Source: Actinoallomurus purpureus
Lineage (GTDB): Bacteria; Actinomycetota; Actinomycetes; Streptosporangiales; Streptosporangiaceae
Assembly: GCF_024055795.1 (NCBI RefSeq)
Contig: NZ_JAMXMY010000001.1
Span: forward strand, 186,001-250,000
Reading direction: 5' to 3'
Length of the DNA: 64,000 nucleotides
Shown: positions 43,641 to 53,800 of the stretch, in pieces
Position numbering within the stretch: the first letter of the stretch is position 1
Layout: each line of letters starts with the position of its first letter
Notes under the pieces: model-generated
What the model was told of the DNA's origin: nothing
The model's input: the letters and a program-made list of their open reading frames with translations, nothing else
Database searches by the model: none
Program-made: the position numbers and the translations under genes

Positions 43641-46600
43641 ATGGCGGATCTTCTCGTGGTCCCGGTAAGGCTGGATGCGCTCTGTATCGACATCGACACG
43701 GATGTCGCGGGTCCGATGGCCGACTTCAGTCAATTGCCATATGTCGACCCCAAATCGCGGCGTGACGACAATCCAGATACTCCCTATCTCAGCGAAGCGC
43801 TGCTTCCGCTCCCATTCCAAGATCAGAATTTCCGGCTCAAGGCCGGTGTGCATCTGCATTGGGCGCTTCCCGACGCGTTGACCCGGATGGGGCAGGACGG
43901 CGGTGACACGGCGGTTCCCGCGGTGCCGGACCGCTGGCTCGTCACGCGCTCCCGGGACGGTGTGATCGAGGGCCAGTGGGTCATCGAGAGCGACTTCCTG
44001 GCCGGCCCGGACGATGTCGGCGGCGGGGTCACCTTTCCCGTACCGGACGCCGTGCCGTACCGCCGCCTCGGCCGCACGTTGCCGCTGGCCGCCTGGAGCC
44101 CGGACGGCGCCGGCGAGCGGCTTGCGAAGGTCACCGCCGTCGGCTACGGCGAACCGTCCTTCGCGGCCTTCTATCCGAACTGTCACAGCGTGTTCGGCTT
44201 CCACGACGGGGCCTTCACGGGCGCGCCGCCGGCCGGTGTGGCGTACGACCTGGTCGGCTGGCACTCCGATCCCGCCCAGGACGTCCTCGCCCAGATCACC
44301 GGCGACGACTGGCGGCAGCGGATCGGCGACCTCGGCTGGTCGGTGCCGGACGGGGCACCCCGGCCGACCCGGATCGTCTGCTACGCCCGGCTGGCCTTCG
44401 CCCCCGGCGCGCGGATCGCCAACCCGCTGCTGCTCGCCTCCCGGACGAGCGACGTCGGCGTGTACGTCGGCAGCACCGCCACCGAGGCGCTGGCCGCGCA
44501 CCTGGGCGCCGTGCTGCAGGGCATGGATCCCGACACGGCGGAGAACCTCCTGGAGGCGATCTCCTTCGCCGATGAACTGGAGGCCAGCCCGCTGGACGTC
44601 GGCGCCAAGCTGGCCGAGGCCCGGCACGCCTCCACCTTCCGGCCGCTCCCTTCGGGCCTGCTGTGGACCGTACGGCGCCAGGACGCCGCGGACGCCACCG
44701 CCGAGCAGCGGCAGGCCCGTGCCGCGCTCGCGCTGACGCACGAGATGGGCGACCTGCTGAACCTGCTCAACACCGCGCAGGAGCGGTACGACCAGGCGGA
44801 GCGGGAGCTGCTCAACCTGCGCGAGCAGTTGTTCGCCGACTGGTACAAGTACCTGCTCTGCGCGTATCCGTACGAGACCCGCCGGGACACCTATCCCGAC
44901 CCCGACGAGGTCCGGCACTACCTCGAACGGCAGATGGCCCGGCTCGCGGACCTGACCACCCGTACGGAGGACCCCGGCACCGGCATCGCCGCCGAGCTGG
45001 CCGCGGCCAAGGCGGCGCTCGAGTCCGCGCTCGCGGCGTTCAACGCCGCCACCGCGCGGCCCGCCGGCGCCGAATACGTCCTCGACCGGGTCGCCGCCCC
45101 GCAGTTCTACCTGCCGTCCGAACCCGTCGTCCTGCTCACCGGCGGCATCGCCACCCCGTCGGATCGCTACGGGCACGATGGAGCGGACGAACCCGGCGGC
45201 CGCCTGGCCTGCCAGGTCGTCTCGGTCGGCGACCCGGCCAACCCGGCCGAACTCCTCGGCCGCGTCCAGCCGCTCGGCCTGGGCGTGGCCGGGTGGAACC
45301 ACAACCCCTGGCATCCCGTGCTGATGCAGTGGGAGGTGGAGTTCTTCCCGGCCGCGCAGGGCAACAACCTCGATCCCGAGGTCCACGGCTACACGAGCAC
45401 CTACATCACCGCCAACTACGACCTGACGCCCGAGGACGTGGAACTGCGGGCCAGACCGGGACGCGACATCCCGGACAAGGGCGCGAACGTCTACACCGGG
45501 ACCGTCGTGCTCTCGTCCAGCGCCCGGCCGGTCCTGTCGGCCCGCATCCTGCGTTATCTCGCGAGCTGGATCGTCGCGCCGTACAACACCGCCAACACCA
45601 CCGAGGTGAGCCCGGAGGAGTTCCAGAAGGCGCCCGACGCGGTGCTGGACTGGTACGCCGCGAACGGGACCGACGACCGCATACAGATGCTCGTCACCCT
45701 CTACCAGCACCTGGCGGCCGACGAGGGCGACGGCCTCTCGCAGGTGCTGGGCGGCCTCAACGACGCGCTGCTCATGCGCCGGCTCACCCGGCAGCTGCCC
45801 GTCGCCGACCCGCTCGGCTTCCCCGACTACCGGCGGTTCGCCGACCAGGTCGCGGCCGCCGTCGGCCAGGAGACCAGGCACGCGCCGCATCCGCTCAGCG
45901 ACTTCAACCCGATCCGGGCGGGCGCGATGCGGCTCCGGCGGCTCCGCGTCATCGACAACTTCGGCATCGCCTTCCCGATCGACGTCAGCGACCCGATGAC
46001 CACCACGCAGCTGTCGGTCCCGGGTCGTTCCGACTGGGTGGCGATGCTGCCCCGGCTCACGCAGCCCGCGCAGCTCGCCGCCCGGTGGCTGGACTCCGAT
46101 CACGAGATCCGGCAGATGAACGACGTGCCGACCACCTCGCCGGTCTGCGGCTGGATCGCTCCCGACGACCTCGACGGCGGGCTCGCCTTCTACGACGCGG
46201 GCGGCGCGTCGCTGGGGCAGCTCCTCGCCCTGCCGGATCCGCTGGAGGCCGGCAAGGCCCGCTGGCGGGCCGCGCCCGGCACCGGTGCGGAGGCCGTGAC
46301 GGGCATCCCCAACCCCTACCTCCGGGAGCTGGCCGGCCGGCTGCGGGACCTCGGCCCGGACGCGCTCGGCGAGTTCGTCACGCGGCTCGACACCGACCTG
46401 GCCGGGATCGAGCCGGCGGACTACGCGGATGGCGCGCTGACCCTGCGCCCGCTCGCCGTCGTGCGCGCGGAGGTCGACCTGCGCCTGATGGGGCTGCCAG
46501 CGGTCCACCAGGACTGGAACGTCTTCCGCCAGGACATGCGACGCTCCAGCAGGGACACCGACGACGCACCGCTGGTGCGCTTTCCGGTGCGGGTCGGCGC

Positions 46601-47054
46601 GGCCGCCCAGCTCGACGACGGCCTGGTCGCCTACTGGGACGAGGGCTGGACGCCGCACTGGTCGACCGACCATCCGCTGCTCGAGGTGGCCGTCGGCCTG
46701 CCGGCCCGGCGCCTGACCATGCTGGTCGACCCGCGTGCCCCGGTCCACCTCACCTCCGGGATCCTGCCGGCCAAGGCGATCGGGATCCCGCCCGAGCAGT
46801 ATCGCGACGCCATGGCGGCCCTGCGGCCCGCCTACTTCGTCGCGCCGATCCTGACCGACGGCGACCACCTGGCCGTGCCCGTACCGGACGAGCCGGGCCA
46901 TGAGTGGATCTGGCGGGCGCGCGAGCCGGACCCGGCCGGCTGGATCGAGACCCCGATCGACGACCCCCGCCCCGACGCCGGGTTCCCGGTCGCGCCCGCC
47001 CTCCGGGAGGGCTACCTGATCCCGCGCCCCATCCCCGAGAGAGGCACGCCGTGA
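43641..47054 (+). CDS. Giant unknown protein 1 of the six-gene operon, 1137 aa
   Basis: The ATG at 43641 follows GGAG within ctttggagatgcg. The protein begins MADLLVVPVRLDALCIDIDT and soon has the distinctive segment FRLKAGVHLHWALPDALTRM. It lacks a signal peptide, transmembrane segments and any enzyme motif I know. Residues about 372-473 form two likely coiled coils (LLNTAQERYDQAERELLNLR; ARLADLTTRTE then AAKAALESALAAFNAA). Trp/Tyr/Pro-rich regions elsewhere suggest beta structure. Its stop overlaps the next start (GTGA). It may be a structural subunit of a large particle; function is unknown. Confidence 0.75.
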   Translation: MADLLVVPVRLDALCIDIDTDVAGPMADFSQLPYVDPKSRRDDNPDTPYLSEALLPLPFQDQNFRLKAGVHLHWALPDALTRMGQDGGDTAVPAVPDRWLVTRSRDGVIEGQWVIESDFLAGPDDVGGGVTFPVPDAVPYRRLGRTLPLAAWSPDGAGERLAKVTAVGYGEPSFAAFYPNCHSVFGFHDGAFTGAPPAGVAYDLVGWHSDPAQDVLAQITGDDWRQRIGDLGWSVPDGAPRPTRIVCYARLAFAPGARIANPLLLASRTSDVGVYVGSTATEALAAHLGAVLQGMDPDTAENLLEAISFADELEASPLDVGAKLAEARHASTFRPLPSGLLWTVRRQDAADATAEQRQARAALALTHEMGDLLNLLNTAQERYDQAERELLNLREQLFADWYKYLLCAYPYETRRDTYPDPDEVRHYLERQMARLADLTTRTEDPGTGIAAELAAAKAALESALAAFNAATARPAGAEYVLDRVAAPQFYLPSEPVVLLTGGIATPSDRYGHDGADEPGGRLACQVVSVGDPANPAELLGRVQPLGLGVAGWNHNPWHPVLMQWEVEFFPAAQGNNLDPEVHGYTSTYITANYDLTPEDVELRARPGRDIPDKGANVYTGTVVLSSSARPVLSARILRYLASWIVAPYNTANTTEVSPEEFQKAPDAVLDWYAANGTDDRIQMLVTLYQHLAADEGDGLSQVLGGLNDALLMRRLTRQLPVADPLGFPDYRRFADQVAAAVGQETRHAPHPLSDFNPIRAGAMRLRRLRVIDNFGIAFPIDVSDPMTTTQLSVPGRSDWVAMLPRLTQPAQLAARWLDSDHEIRQMNDVPTTSPVCGWIAPDDLDGGLAFYDAGGASLGQLLALPDPLEAGKARWRAAPGTGAEAVTGIPNPYLRELAGRLRDLGPDALGEFVTRLDTDLAGIEPADYADGALTLRPLAVVRAEVDLRLMGLPAVHQDWNVFRQDMRRSSRDTDDAPLVRFPVRVGAAAQLDDGLVAYWDEGWTPHWSTDHPLLEVAVGLPARRLTMLVDPRAPVHLTSGILPAKAIGIPPEQYRDAMAALRPAYFVAPILTDGDHLAVPVPDEPGHEWIWRAREPDPAGWIETPIDDPRPDAGFPVAPALREGYLIPRPIPERGTP

Positions 47055-47227
47055 CACCGCCCAAGATAAGGCTCGAGCTGACGATCCCCGAGGTCAACCA
47101 GATCCTGGAAGCCCTCGGACGGTTGCCCTACGCCGAGGTGTACGAGCTGATCGGCGGCCTTCAGCAGCAGGCGCAGCCGCAGATCGGCCTGGGCCCGGTG
47201 CCGGCACAGGCCGAGGCGTCGGCATGA
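47051..47227 (+). CDS. Small helical protein 2 of the operon, 58 aa
   Basis: The GTG overlaps the upstream stop by 4 bp, and the TGA overlaps the next ATG by 4 bp. The sequence KIRLELTIPEVNQILEALGR then LPYAEVYELIGGLQQQAQPQ fits two short helices around a conserved LPY turn. I associate this EVNxILxALGxLPxxxVxxLIxxLQxQ pattern with small phage-encoded proteins, though not with a defined function. Such size and position suit an adaptor between large subunits. Confidence 0.7.
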   Translation: MTPPKIRLELTIPEVNQILEALGRLPYAEVYELIGGLQQQAQPQIGLGPVPAQAEASA

Positions 47228-49536
47228 GCGCCGCGCTCGTCCTGCACTGGCCGCTCGACGCGCTCACCCCCGAGAGCCGGGCGCTGGACACCTCGGCGAA
47301 CCGCCTCAACGGAGACGTGGAGGGCGACCCGACGAACGTACCGGACCCGAAGTTCGGCAGCTGCCTGCGGTTCGCCACGGCGAATGACCGGGTCGACCTC
47401 GCGGACGCCCCGCAGCTGCGCGTCACCGCGTACACCGTGGAGCTCTGGGTGAACCCGGCGTCCACGCCGCGGCCCGTCGGGCTGCTCGGCAAGGGCGCCG
47501 ATCTCGGCCTGGTCCTCGCCGCGGATGGCTCGCTCACCCACCGGTTCGCCACCTCGGCCGATCCGTCCGACGCCCACGGGACCGGCCCGAACGCGCTCCC
47601 CGCCGGGACGTGGCGGCACGTCGCGATCACCAACGACGGGCAGACCGCCCGGATCTACCTGGACGGTGTCCAGGCCGCCGAGTACGCCTTCAGCGGCGGC
47701 CGCACGCCCGACCAGTCCGCCCTGGTGGTGGCCGCGTCCGCACCCGGCGTCTTCGCCGGCCGCATGGCGCACCTGCGGATCTACGACGACGCGCTGTCCC
47801 CTGTCGAGATCGCGCGGGACATGGCCGACGACCAGGCCGCCCTGGACTCCTTCGTCCGAACGCATCCGCTCGACTTCGAGTTCGTCAACGTCGACGACCA
47901 GCCGGTGCTGTTCATCGACGACGGCCCCGGTGGCCAGCCGATGACGCTGCGGTTCACCAACACGTCGCGGACCGCGATCACGGTGCTGCCGCTGGCCGGC
48001 CTGTCGGCGAGCACGTACCACTTCGCGCTGCGGTTCCGCACCGGGACCCTCCCCATCGGGCTCGTCCTCCAGACGGCGGAGGCGGGCTGGGAACTGCTCC
48101 CCGCGGCCGACGGCACCGCGCTGTACCTGCTGTGGAAGACCCCGGCCCCCATCGCGCCGGGCGCGTCGGTGAGCCTGCGGATCGACGGCTTCAACGCCGA
48201 CGGCGCGACGGGCACCCACGGCACCCGGGTCGAGCTGGACTACCAGAAGCTCCAGTACGCCGATGAGAACGCCGAGCTCACCGGCGCCCGGATGCAGTTC
48301 CTCGACGTCGTCAACCACCGCGGCCGCCGGGACATCCCGCTGGACCTGCGGCTGGTCGGCGGCGACCGGGTGCTCAGCGACGGGCATACCGCGTCCTCGT
48401 TGCGGATGCACCTCACCAACGTGCTCCGGGACGGCCCCGGCATCACGCTGCGCGCCGCGACCCCGGCCTCCTCGTTCGTCGTGTCGTTCGACGTGCAGGA
48501 GGAGAACGAGGACCGCCCGTGGGCGCTGACCGACGCGGGCGAGGCGTCGGCCGTGGTGCTCAAGGTCACCCAGCCCGGCTGGAACGTCGTCTCGCAGTCG
48601 CTCGGACAGCGGGTGCAGTGGACGCTCACCCCGACCGCCGACACGGTCCTGGGGCCGGACAGATTCCTCGAAGTGACGCTGGATGAGGTGTTCGGGCTGC
48701 CGACGCCCGGCCAGGCGCCCATCGCGGTGGACTACCAGAACATCCCCGGCTACTCCGACGGCACCCTGACCGTCTCGGCGGAGCGCACGCCGCTGCTCTA
48801 TACGGACGCCTACGTCGGGGTGAACACCACCACGCCCGAAGCCCGGCTCCAGGTGGTCGACGTCAACCAGGACGCCAACGGGGGAGCGCTCGTCCTCGGT
48901 CCCAAGGCGCAGTCGAACCTGCGGCTGGGCTACCACCAGGACTACTCGTGGATCCAGTCGCACGGCGGCAAACCGCTCCTGATCAACTCCATCGGCAACA
49001 ACGTCGGCATCAATTCCACGGCGACCGGCTACGGCACGCTCACCGTCGGCGGGACCGGTGCGCCGGTCAACGCCGGTGCGTCGCACGTGCAGCTGCGGCG
49101 CGAGACCGCGGCCGGCGCCGTCGGGAAGGTGATGTACCTGGAGCTGTACCAGGACGCCACGTCGGGCCCCGCCTACACCTTCCCGAGCATCCGGTTCCAC
49201 CACAGCCAGAAGTACTGGCACCGCATCGAGGCCCGGCCCGAGGGGTTCCTGTTCAAGACCGGCGACCTGGGCAGTGACGTGGTCGTCGACGTGTACGCCG
49301 GCACCGCGGTGGTGACGGCGCTGAAGATCGGCAATACCGTCATCGGCGAGGGCGAGCTGAAGATCCTGCGGAAACTGGTCCTCGGGCAGCTTCAGTTCGA
49401 CCTCTACAACGTCGCGCACGACGAGTACGCCTACGGCGCGGACATCTCGTATGACGGGAGCCGCGGCTATGTCTTCACCAACCGGAACAAGGGCCGGGTC
49501 CCTTACGGCCGCTGGCGGATCGACTTCCCGTCATGA
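47224..49536 (+). CDS. LamG-domain protein 3 of the operon with fibre-like C-terminus, 770 aa
   Basis: Residues 1-~200 form a LamG/concanavalin-A-like jelly roll (VLHWPLDALTPESRALDTSA, YTVELWVNPASTPRP, GTWRHVAITNDGQTARIYLD). A long beta-rich middle follows. From about residue 531 the sequence changes to VGVNTTTPEARLQVVDVNQD, LLINSIGNNVGINSTATGYG and SYDGSRGYVFTNRNKGRVPY. This is the repetitive style of phage tail-fibre and peptidase-S74-type fibres, although I do not see the S74 catalytic motif. No signal peptide is present. The protein is probably a carbohydrate- or surface-binding fibre. Confidence 0.75.
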   Translation: MSAALVLHWPLDALTPESRALDTSANRLNGDVEGDPTNVPDPKFGSCLRFATANDRVDLADAPQLRVTAYTVELWVNPASTPRPVGLLGKGADLGLVLAADGSLTHRFATSADPSDAHGTGPNALPAGTWRHVAITNDGQTARIYLDGVQAAEYAFSGGRTPDQSALVVAASAPGVFAGRMAHLRIYDDALSPVEIARDMADDQAALDSFVRTHPLDFEFVNVDDQPVLFIDDGPGGQPMTLRFTNTSRTAITVLPLAGLSASTYHFALRFRTGTLPIGLVLQTAEAGWELLPAADGTALYLLWKTPAPIAPGASVSLRIDGFNADGATGTHGTRVELDYQKLQYADENAELTGARMQFLDVVNHRGRRDIPLDLRLVGGDRVLSDGHTASSLRMHLTNVLRDGPGITLRAATPASSFVVSFDVQEENEDRPWALTDAGEASAVVLKVTQPGWNVVSQSLGQRVQWTLTPTADTVLGPDRFLEVTLDEVFGLPTPGQAPIAVDYQNIPGYSDGTLTVSAERTPLLYTDAYVGVNTTTPEARLQVVDVNQDANGGALVLGPKAQSNLRLGYHQDYSWIQSHGGKPLLINSIGNNVGINSTATGYGTLTVGGTGAPVNAGASHVQLRRETAAGAVGKVMYLELYQDATSGPAYTFPSIRFHHSQKYWHRIEARPEGFLFKTGDLGSDVVVDVYAGTAVVTALKIGNTVIGEGELKILRKLVLGQLQFDLYNVAHDEYAYGADISYDGSRGYVFTNRNKGRVPYGRWRIDFPS

Positions 49537-49567
49537 ACCGGACGAAATCGAAAGTACGGGGTGAGTG

Positions 49568-50842
49568 ATGCCCGCCAGGAAGCGCACCCGCTTGCAGCGA
49601 GAGATCGACGACCTCAGCTCGATGAGCGGTGGACTGCCCAAGGAATACGCCAAGATGTCCCGGAGGCAGACCCTTCAGGCGGAGCGGGCGCGCAAGCAGA
49701 AGGCCGCGGCGGACGCGGCGGCCAAGGCCGAGGCGATCCGCGCGACGTTCATGGCTCAGCGCAAACCCACGGGAGCGGCCCTCGGCGAGCGCGGTGACGG
49801 CTCCTTCCACATCTCATTCGTCCAGATGGGCCAGGGCGACTGCACGATCATGAGTACCCCGGACGGGAAGGTGATCCTCGTCGACTGCGGCACCAACAGC
49901 CAGGACGAGGAGAAGACCGAGGACTACAACCCCCGCGTGCGCGACGAGCTGACGGCGCTTCCCTTTCTGCGCAACACGATGAGCATCGACATAGTGATCC
50001 TCAGCCATCCGGACAAGGATCACTACAACCGGCTCGACACCATGCTGCCGAAGGGCTACACGGCGCATACCGTCTACCACAGCGGGACCATCGGCCATTA
50101 TCACGCCGGTTCGAAATGGGCACGCAACCGGATAACGGACGAGACGCTGATCAAGAAGGTCGTCCTTACCCAGGACGGGAACAAGGGCGAGAGCACCCTC
50201 GCGGGCAAGCCAATCGAACCGGCCTTCGGCGCCGAGCAGTTGGAGAGGCTCGACGGGACGAACGGGCTCCGCATCGTGATCGAGGACAACTGCCTCATAA
50301 CGCTGCTGGCCGCGAGCGTGGCCACGGACTACGTAGGCGATGACGACACCGCCGACCACCGGAACCGGGGCAGCATCGTCACGCTGATCGAGCTCTTCGA
50401 CCGGACGGTGACGCCGACGAAGACGAGAAAGATCCTGCTCTGCGCGGACGCCACCCGCAGCACCGAGGCATTCGTCCTCGGCGACGCCGGCCGCGCGGCC
50501 CGGCTCGCGGGCGTCGAGATCGTCCAGGCCGGTCACCACGGCAGTAACGTGACCTCCTCCGGCCGGCTCTGGGTGGATCAGCTCAAGCCCACCGGCTGCG
50601 TGATCGTCAGCGCCGGGAAGGTCGGGATGCCCAACCATCACCTTCCGGGCTGGGCGGTGATCAATCGCTGGGTGCAGCGATTCGAGGACAGCAAACGGGT
50701 CAAAGACGCCACCGCCCACCTCGTGTCCGGCTGGGACGACAACACGATTCCGCCCTCCCTGGAGGCGAGGGACGTCTACCAGCCCGTCTACGCCACCGGC
50801 TCCAACGGCACCAGGACCTTCACGATCAAGGTGGCGCCATGA
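49568..50842 (+). CDS. ComEC/Rec2-like metallo-beta-lactamase-fold hydrolase, protein 4 of the operon
   Basis: This 424-aa protein has residues ~20-60 as a Lys/Ala/Glu-rich helix (ERARKQKAAADAAAKAEAIR). The MBL fold then starts at ISFVQMGQGDCTIM. The metal site is ILSHPDKDHYNRLD near residue 147, with later QAGHHGSNVTSS near 320 and VGMPNHHLP. These match the soluble ComEC-type MBL family (HxxxDH). The ATG at 49568 follows GGGGTGAG. It hydrolyses an unknown, perhaps nucleotide or nucleic-acid, substrate. It is the only recognisable enzyme of the operon. Confidence 0.88.
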   Translation: MPARKRTRLQREIDDLSSMSGGLPKEYAKMSRRQTLQAERARKQKAAADAAAKAEAIRATFMAQRKPTGAALGERGDGSFHISFVQMGQGDCTIMSTPDGKVILVDCGTNSQDEEKTEDYNPRVRDELTALPFLRNTMSIDIVILSHPDKDHYNRLDTMLPKGYTAHTVYHSGTIGHYHAGSKWARNRITDETLIKKVVLTQDGNKGESTLAGKPIEPAFGAEQLERLDGTNGLRIVIEDNCLITLLAASVATDYVGDDDTADHRNRGSIVTLIELFDRTVTPTKTRKILLCADATRSTEAFVLGDAGRAARLAGVEIVQAGHHGSNVTSSGRLWVDQLKPTGCVIVSAGKVGMPNHHLPGWAVINRWVQRFEDSKRVKDATAHLVSGWDDNTIPPSLEARDVYQPVYATGSNGTRTFTIKVAP

Positions 50843-53800
50843 CGCTCACCCTCGACCAGCTGAGGATTGCCGTCCAGGTCGTCGACGGGCGGCTCGACCT
50901 GCCGCTGGCGGCGCTGGACTCCGCCGCGATCACCGCGGCCTTCGGTCCCTTCCTGCCCTCGGGCACGCTCACGCTCAGCGACGTCACCGACCGTCACGAG
51001 ACACCGGCCGGGGTCCAGGTGACCGGCACGGGGGACACCGCCCCGTTCACCGGCATGACCGTCGTCGCCGACTTCGCCGTGACCGCCGACGCCGCGACCC
51101 TCACGGTCACCGCCACCGGCGACTCCACCTGGACGTTCGTCACCGCCTTCCCCCTGCTGAGCCCCACGCTCTGGAAGGACCTGACGTACGACACTCCACG
51201 CCTGCGCCTGGACTCCACCACCGCCCCCGACCTGGACGACCCGCTAGGCCAGGTCCCGATGACCTTCACCGGAACCCTGATCGTCGGCACCCGCCTGGCC
51301 CCGCTCGACCTGTTGTTCGCCGGCGTCGAGCACACGCTGACCGGTGAGGTCACGATGCTCCCGCCGCCGGCCGGGCCGGCCATCCCGTTCGCGCAGGTGC
51401 CCTCGATCGTGCTGCACGGCCCGGACGCGCCCGCGCTGGACCTCGGTCCGCTCAGCATCACCGCGCGGCGATACGAGCTGTACGCGATCCCGCGCTTCGA
51501 CTACTCCAGCGGCGACTACGGGGTGGCCGGGCGGCTGCTGCTGCTGGCCGGGGTCCCGATCACGATCGGCGGCTCCCAGACCGTGGTCGGCCTGCTGGCG
51601 GAACTGGCGAGCTGGAACGACGACATCACCCTGGAGGCCGACCTCGGCGGGCTCGGCGACCTGGCCTTCGCCGAGGTCGCCGCGTTCGCCGGGCAGCAGG
51701 GCGGCACGCTGGGCAACCCGTTCGGCATCAACGTCACCAGTCCGGTCCGGCTGAGCAAGGTGAGCGTGCTGGTGACCCGGGGACCCAAGGTCGGCCACAT
51801 CGTGCTGACGCTGGAGACCCAGGAGGAATGGGACCTCGGCGCCGGAATCGTCCTGCAGGAGATCGACCTGCTGCTCCGGCTCGACGACCCGTTCGGCGCG
51901 GGCCGCAGGCTCACCGGCGTCGTCAGCGGTCTGCTCGGCCTCGGCCAGTACGGAACCCTCGAGGTGTCCGCGGATTTCGGGGAGCGCTCGCTCGGCGGAA
52001 TGCTGCGCACCGGGGACGGGCCGCTGAGCATGCGCGAGGTGTTCGCCGACCTCACGGGCCAGGACGCCGGGCACTTCCCGGACCTGGCGGTGAAGAACTT
52101 CGAGATCTTCGGTTCGGTTCCCAGCGGCGGCCCGCCCACCTTCCAGGCGGCACTCGGCCTGGAGGGCGTCTGGGCCGTCTCGAACCAGGTGTCGCTCAGC
52201 CGGGTCGGGTTCGACCTGCAGTACGGCGCCGAGGCGGTCTTCAACGCGTGGGCCGACCTGCTCGTCGGCGGCGTGCTGGTCGCGATCGCGGCGGGCTACG
52301 ACGCCACGCGGGGCTGGAGCTTCACCGGCGAGACCGGGCCGGGCCAGCAGATCCCGATCGGCGCGTTCGTCGACGAACTCGCGCGCACGTACGACGGGCT
52401 CGCGCTGCCCGCCCCGCTCGCCCGGCTGACCATCGAGAACCTGGCGATCGCCCTCGAGACCACCGGCCCGCGGCTCGCGCTGTCCGCCGAGACGCGGTTC
52501 CCGATCGACACCACCGAGGTCGACCTGACGGTGGCCATCGACACGGCCGCCAAGTCCTTCGGCGGCCGGATCGCGGTCACGACCGCCGGCGGCGTCGAGC
52601 TGGACTTCGACGTGCACCTGTCGAAGGCGGCGGAGGCCACCCGCTACGCCGTGACCTACAGCCACGGCACGGCCGACCCGATCCCGCCGCTCAAGGACCT
52701 GGTCGCGGCGCTGTCCCCGACGGCGGCCGCCGCCATTCCAGACGGCATCGCGATCAGTGTCAAGGACGCCGTGCTCGCGGCCGACGGCGGCACGTACGTG
52801 TTCGGGGTGGACCTGACCGCCACGATCGACCTGTCCAGGCTGCCGGTGATCGGGCCGCGGCTGGTCGGCGACCAGGCGGTCGGCTTCGACCCGCTGCGGG
52901 TCGTCGCCGCGTCCGCCGCGCTCCCCGCCGCCGAGGTCAAGGCCGTGAACGGGCTGCTGCCCTCGAACGTCGCAGCGCTGCCCGAGGAGGACGTCGCGGC
53001 GGGCTTCACGGTCGGCGGCCGGCTGCGACTCGGTCCGCTGGAGGCGCCGGTCTCGCTGCCGGTCACCCCCGGGCAGACCACGCCCACCACGCCGCAGAAG
53101 GCGCAGACCGACGACAACGTGCTCTGGTACAAAGTGCAGACGGCGTACGGCCCGGTGCAGGTGAACCGGGTCGGGGTCGCCTACCGGCACGAGCCGGGAA
53201 AGCCGGCGCGGCTGGCGGTTCTGCTGGACGCCGCGATCTCCATCGGCGGGCTCACGCTGTCGTGCGACGGGCTGTCGGCGGGGATCTCGCTGTCCGATCT
53301 CGCCGCCGGGCCGACGTTCGACCTGGCCGGGCTCGGGCTGTCCTACTCCGAGGGACCCGTGGAGATCAGCGGGGCCTTCCTGAAGAGCACGCTGAAGTTC
53401 AAGGGACGCGACGTCACGGCCTACGGCGGCAAGGCCGTCATCCGGACCAAGGCGTTCTCCGTCGGCGCGATCGGCTCGTACGCCCAGCTCGACGAGGGCC
53501 CGTCGATGTTCGTCTACGCCTTCCTCGACTACCCCATCGGCGGGCCGGCGTTCTTCTTCGTCCGCGGCCTGGCGGCCGGGTTCGGCTACAACCGGCGGCT
53601 GATCGCGCCGGACGTCGGCGCGATCGTCGACTTCCCGCTGGTCGCCGAGGCCGTCGGCGCGGTCCAGCCGAGCGGGCTGGCCGGGGAACTGTCGCGGCTG
53701 GAGACCGCCATCCCCCCGTCGCCGGGCGACTACTTCCTGGCGATCGGGGTGCACTTCACCTCGTTCGAGATGATCGACTCGTTCCTGCTGGTCACCCTCG

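Noticed and set aside
43602-47057. 1151-codon open frame on the minus strand opposite giant protein 1
   Set aside because: It mirrors the + strand gene codon for codon (GC-rich codons rarely give stops in this antisense frame), has Arg/Gly/Val-rich low-complexity sequence and lacks a ribosome site. The + frame has overlaps with neighbours and sensible protein sequence.
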